A stretch of 64,000 nt of DNA from Todiramphus chloris collaris (Eukaryota > Chordata > Aves > Coraciiformes > Alcedinidae), in the NCBI GenBank assembly GCA_025345505.1, contig JANVCC010000018.1, positions 61,594,232 through 61,658,231 of the forward strand, in the 5' to 3' direction. This document shows positions 62,561 to 64,000 of this stretch, piece by piece. The notes beneath the pieces were generated by a model. It did not search any database and was not told the origin of the DNA. It saw nothing but the letters and a program-made list of their open reading frames with translations. The number at the start of each line of letters is the position of its first letter. The stretch's first letter is position 1. The translations under genes and the position numbers were made by a program.

Positions 62561-64000
62561 AATACATAGTATGAAGGGAGAACACCCTGAACTTTCAGAT
62601 TATTTGCAGGCCAAAAGTGACTCTCTGAAGAAATCTAACTGTGTTTGAAAAGGAAATTATGTTGAGACTTCTCCAGTCTGTTTTTGAGTGGAAATACTGT
62701 AAAACTGGACAATTTATTCAATTTATTAGAGATTACTGTTAAATAGGTACAGGAGAAAAGAAGGAAAAACAGTGCTCTACATATTTATAGGTAAGTTTAT
62801 ATATCATATCACCAGGTCCATCCTGTTAAAATTAATCTCATTAAGACTAATCAACTTGTTGGCATGAAGCCTGCTCCTGTATCATTGTTTTCCATTACTT
62901 CTGTAGACAGAGGATCAATTCTGGAGTAATTAGAAAAATTAGTCACTGCAGCACCTTCAGTAGCTCTGTTTGCTTTTGCGTTGAGCAGTCCCCTTTTTCG
63001 ATGAGATATGCCTGGCATTTGCTTCTGCTGATAAGAAATGGGTAAATGGGGTGGGAAGATGACGAGCAAACTAAAGACTAATTTGTAGGGAAAGGTTAAT
63101 ATTTGCTAATCTGCCAGATACAGTAGGTTATTGTTTCTTGCTACAGTCTGAATGGCAATCAGTGTTTTTCTAAATAATGTCATTTTCCACAAAATGCAGA
63201 ATCCGTGATAATCCATTCAGCATTGCAGTTACATCACCTTACAGGAAGCAAGAACAATATGTCTCTGTTGTTCTCGAGAACAGCCCGTGTTTGTCAGATG
63301 CCGAAGGAAGTCTCGGGCTGGAAGGAGACGGAAGCAGCATGCTATTCCACTTAGCACTACTGACTTGTGCGGCTTGAGGCATTACTAGTACCATGCCTAT
63401 TCCAAATTCAAGTTAGCTTTTCTGTGGATTTGGCTGGGAGTGAGGTTGCAGCCTAAACTGGGGGAAAAAAAAAAGAATCAAAATGCTGTTGAATCTAGAA
63501 TAACAAATACAAATTGCTCATGCTTTTATAAAGTGAAAACATCTCTTTTAATCTGTTAACTCTCTGAAGTGAGTGATCAAACATTTTGGAGCTCTTGAGT
63601 TTTAATATTTGATTAGGAGACAATAATTCCAAGGATTTTTTATTATTTTTTTTAAATAAAAATAACATCTCCATTTGTTATCAGAAGGATGCTTACCTTG
63701 TTCACTAGTTTCTCAAGTGCTGTAAAATTAACATCTTTAGCACCAGATGGTTTGCATAGAATCACGATTCAGTACCGGCCTGTTCCATCTCTCTTTTTTT
63801 CTGATGACAAAAACTTGCAGCAAGCAGTTAGCTGTATAATTGTTGAAATAACGACTCTCTCTTCATTATATGTTTCTACAGCTACATATAATTGGCCTCT
63901 GGGTTTAATCATAGTTGTAATTTAAACATCCAAGAATTTGCCAACTTTATTAGTTGCAAATATAAATGTATTCTTGATGAGTGATAACCAGCGTATGACA
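62561..64000. other. Upstream intergenic flank
   Basis: AT-rich sequence right of the CR1 copy. Apart from the candidate exon at 62851-63027 and its AATAAA pair, I see no gene, repeat or promoter. Two plus-strand frames (63177-63377 and 63689-63925) have no support. Confidence 0.6.
62851..63027 (-). CDS. Candidate terminal coding exon of an unrecognised minus-strand gene
   Basis: A 58-codon open frame with stop TGA at 62851-62853. It starts at acceptor ccatttacccatttcttatcag|CAG, with a second AG three bases on. The peptide begins QKQMPGISHRKRGLLNAKAN and ends GAGFMPTS. It is hydrophilic and balanced in composition, unlike the chance frames nearby. Two AATAAA signals (reverse complement at 62713-62718 and 62722-62727) lie about 125-140 bp past the stop. 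No upstream exon was found before the window edge. I do not recognise the protein. It could be a lineage-specific gene, a decayed gene end, or chance; in human no gene is known between MAP3K5 and PEX7, which is on the other strand. Confidence 0.3.
   Translation of the reverse strand, partial: QKQMPGISHRKRGLLNAKANRATEGAAVTNFSNYSRIDPLSTEVMENNDTGAGFMPTS

Noticed and set aside
1..64000. CRISPR arrays, tRNA/rRNA genes, bacterial operons
   Set aside because: No regularly spaced repeats, no cloverleaf-like segments and no clustered long reading frames. The window is vertebrate intronic and flanking DNA.

Overview
This is vertebrate nuclear DNA, most probably from a bird. It has single-copy coding exons with GT-AG introns, one strong CpG island, and scattered CR1 LINE copies. 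One CR1 copy ends in the ATTCTATG octamer repeat typical of avian CR1 3' ends. The species cannot be told from the sequence alone. Nearly the whole window is the 5' two-fifths of one gene on the minus strand. I identify it as MAP3K5 (ASK1, apoptosis signal-regulating kinase 1) by matching its translated exons to the human protein as I know it. Nine coding exons join in phase with canonical splice sites, giving residues 1-494: exon 1 at 59973-60375, exon 2 at 29368-29507, exon 3 (a 24-nt microexon) at 26572-26595, exon 4 at 15998-16191, exon 5 at 15571-15739, exon 6 at 14510-14616, exon 7 at 11722-11892, exon 8 at 6752-6864 and exon 9 at 147-306. The kinase domain, coiled coil and SAM-like end lie beyond the left edge. 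Exons 1-4 encode the thioredoxin-binding region, including the Cys equivalent to human Cys250. Exons 5-9 encode the TPR helices of the central regulatory region. From exon 2 onward the protein is collinear with human ASK1 at a constant offset of 15 residues. All the missing length is in exon 1, where the stretch holding the human Akt site Ser83 is absent. Layout from left to right: 1-29.5 kb holds exons 9 to 2 and moderate introns. 29.5-60 kb is a 30.5-kb first intron with two old, strongly diverged CR1-like fragments, two younger CR1 pieces, simple repeats and no convincing gene. 59.7-60.9 kb is the CpG island with promoter, 5' leader (short upstream ORFs) and exon 1. 60.9-64 kb is upstream flank, with a 1.3-kb CR1 fragment carrying broken reverse-transcriptase coding sequence. 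An LTR-like element with TATA box and polyadenylation signal sits in intron 3 (about 21.37-21.85 kb) on the opposite strand. Most worth a second look: the 24-nt microexon; the lost Akt motif; and a candidate terminal exon on the minus strand at 62851-63027, about 2.5 kb upstream of the MAP3K5 start codon, with a good acceptor, a 58-codon frame, a stop and two downstream AATAAA signals, which I cannot assign to any known gene. No CRISPR array, tRNA, rRNA or bacterial-type feature was seen.
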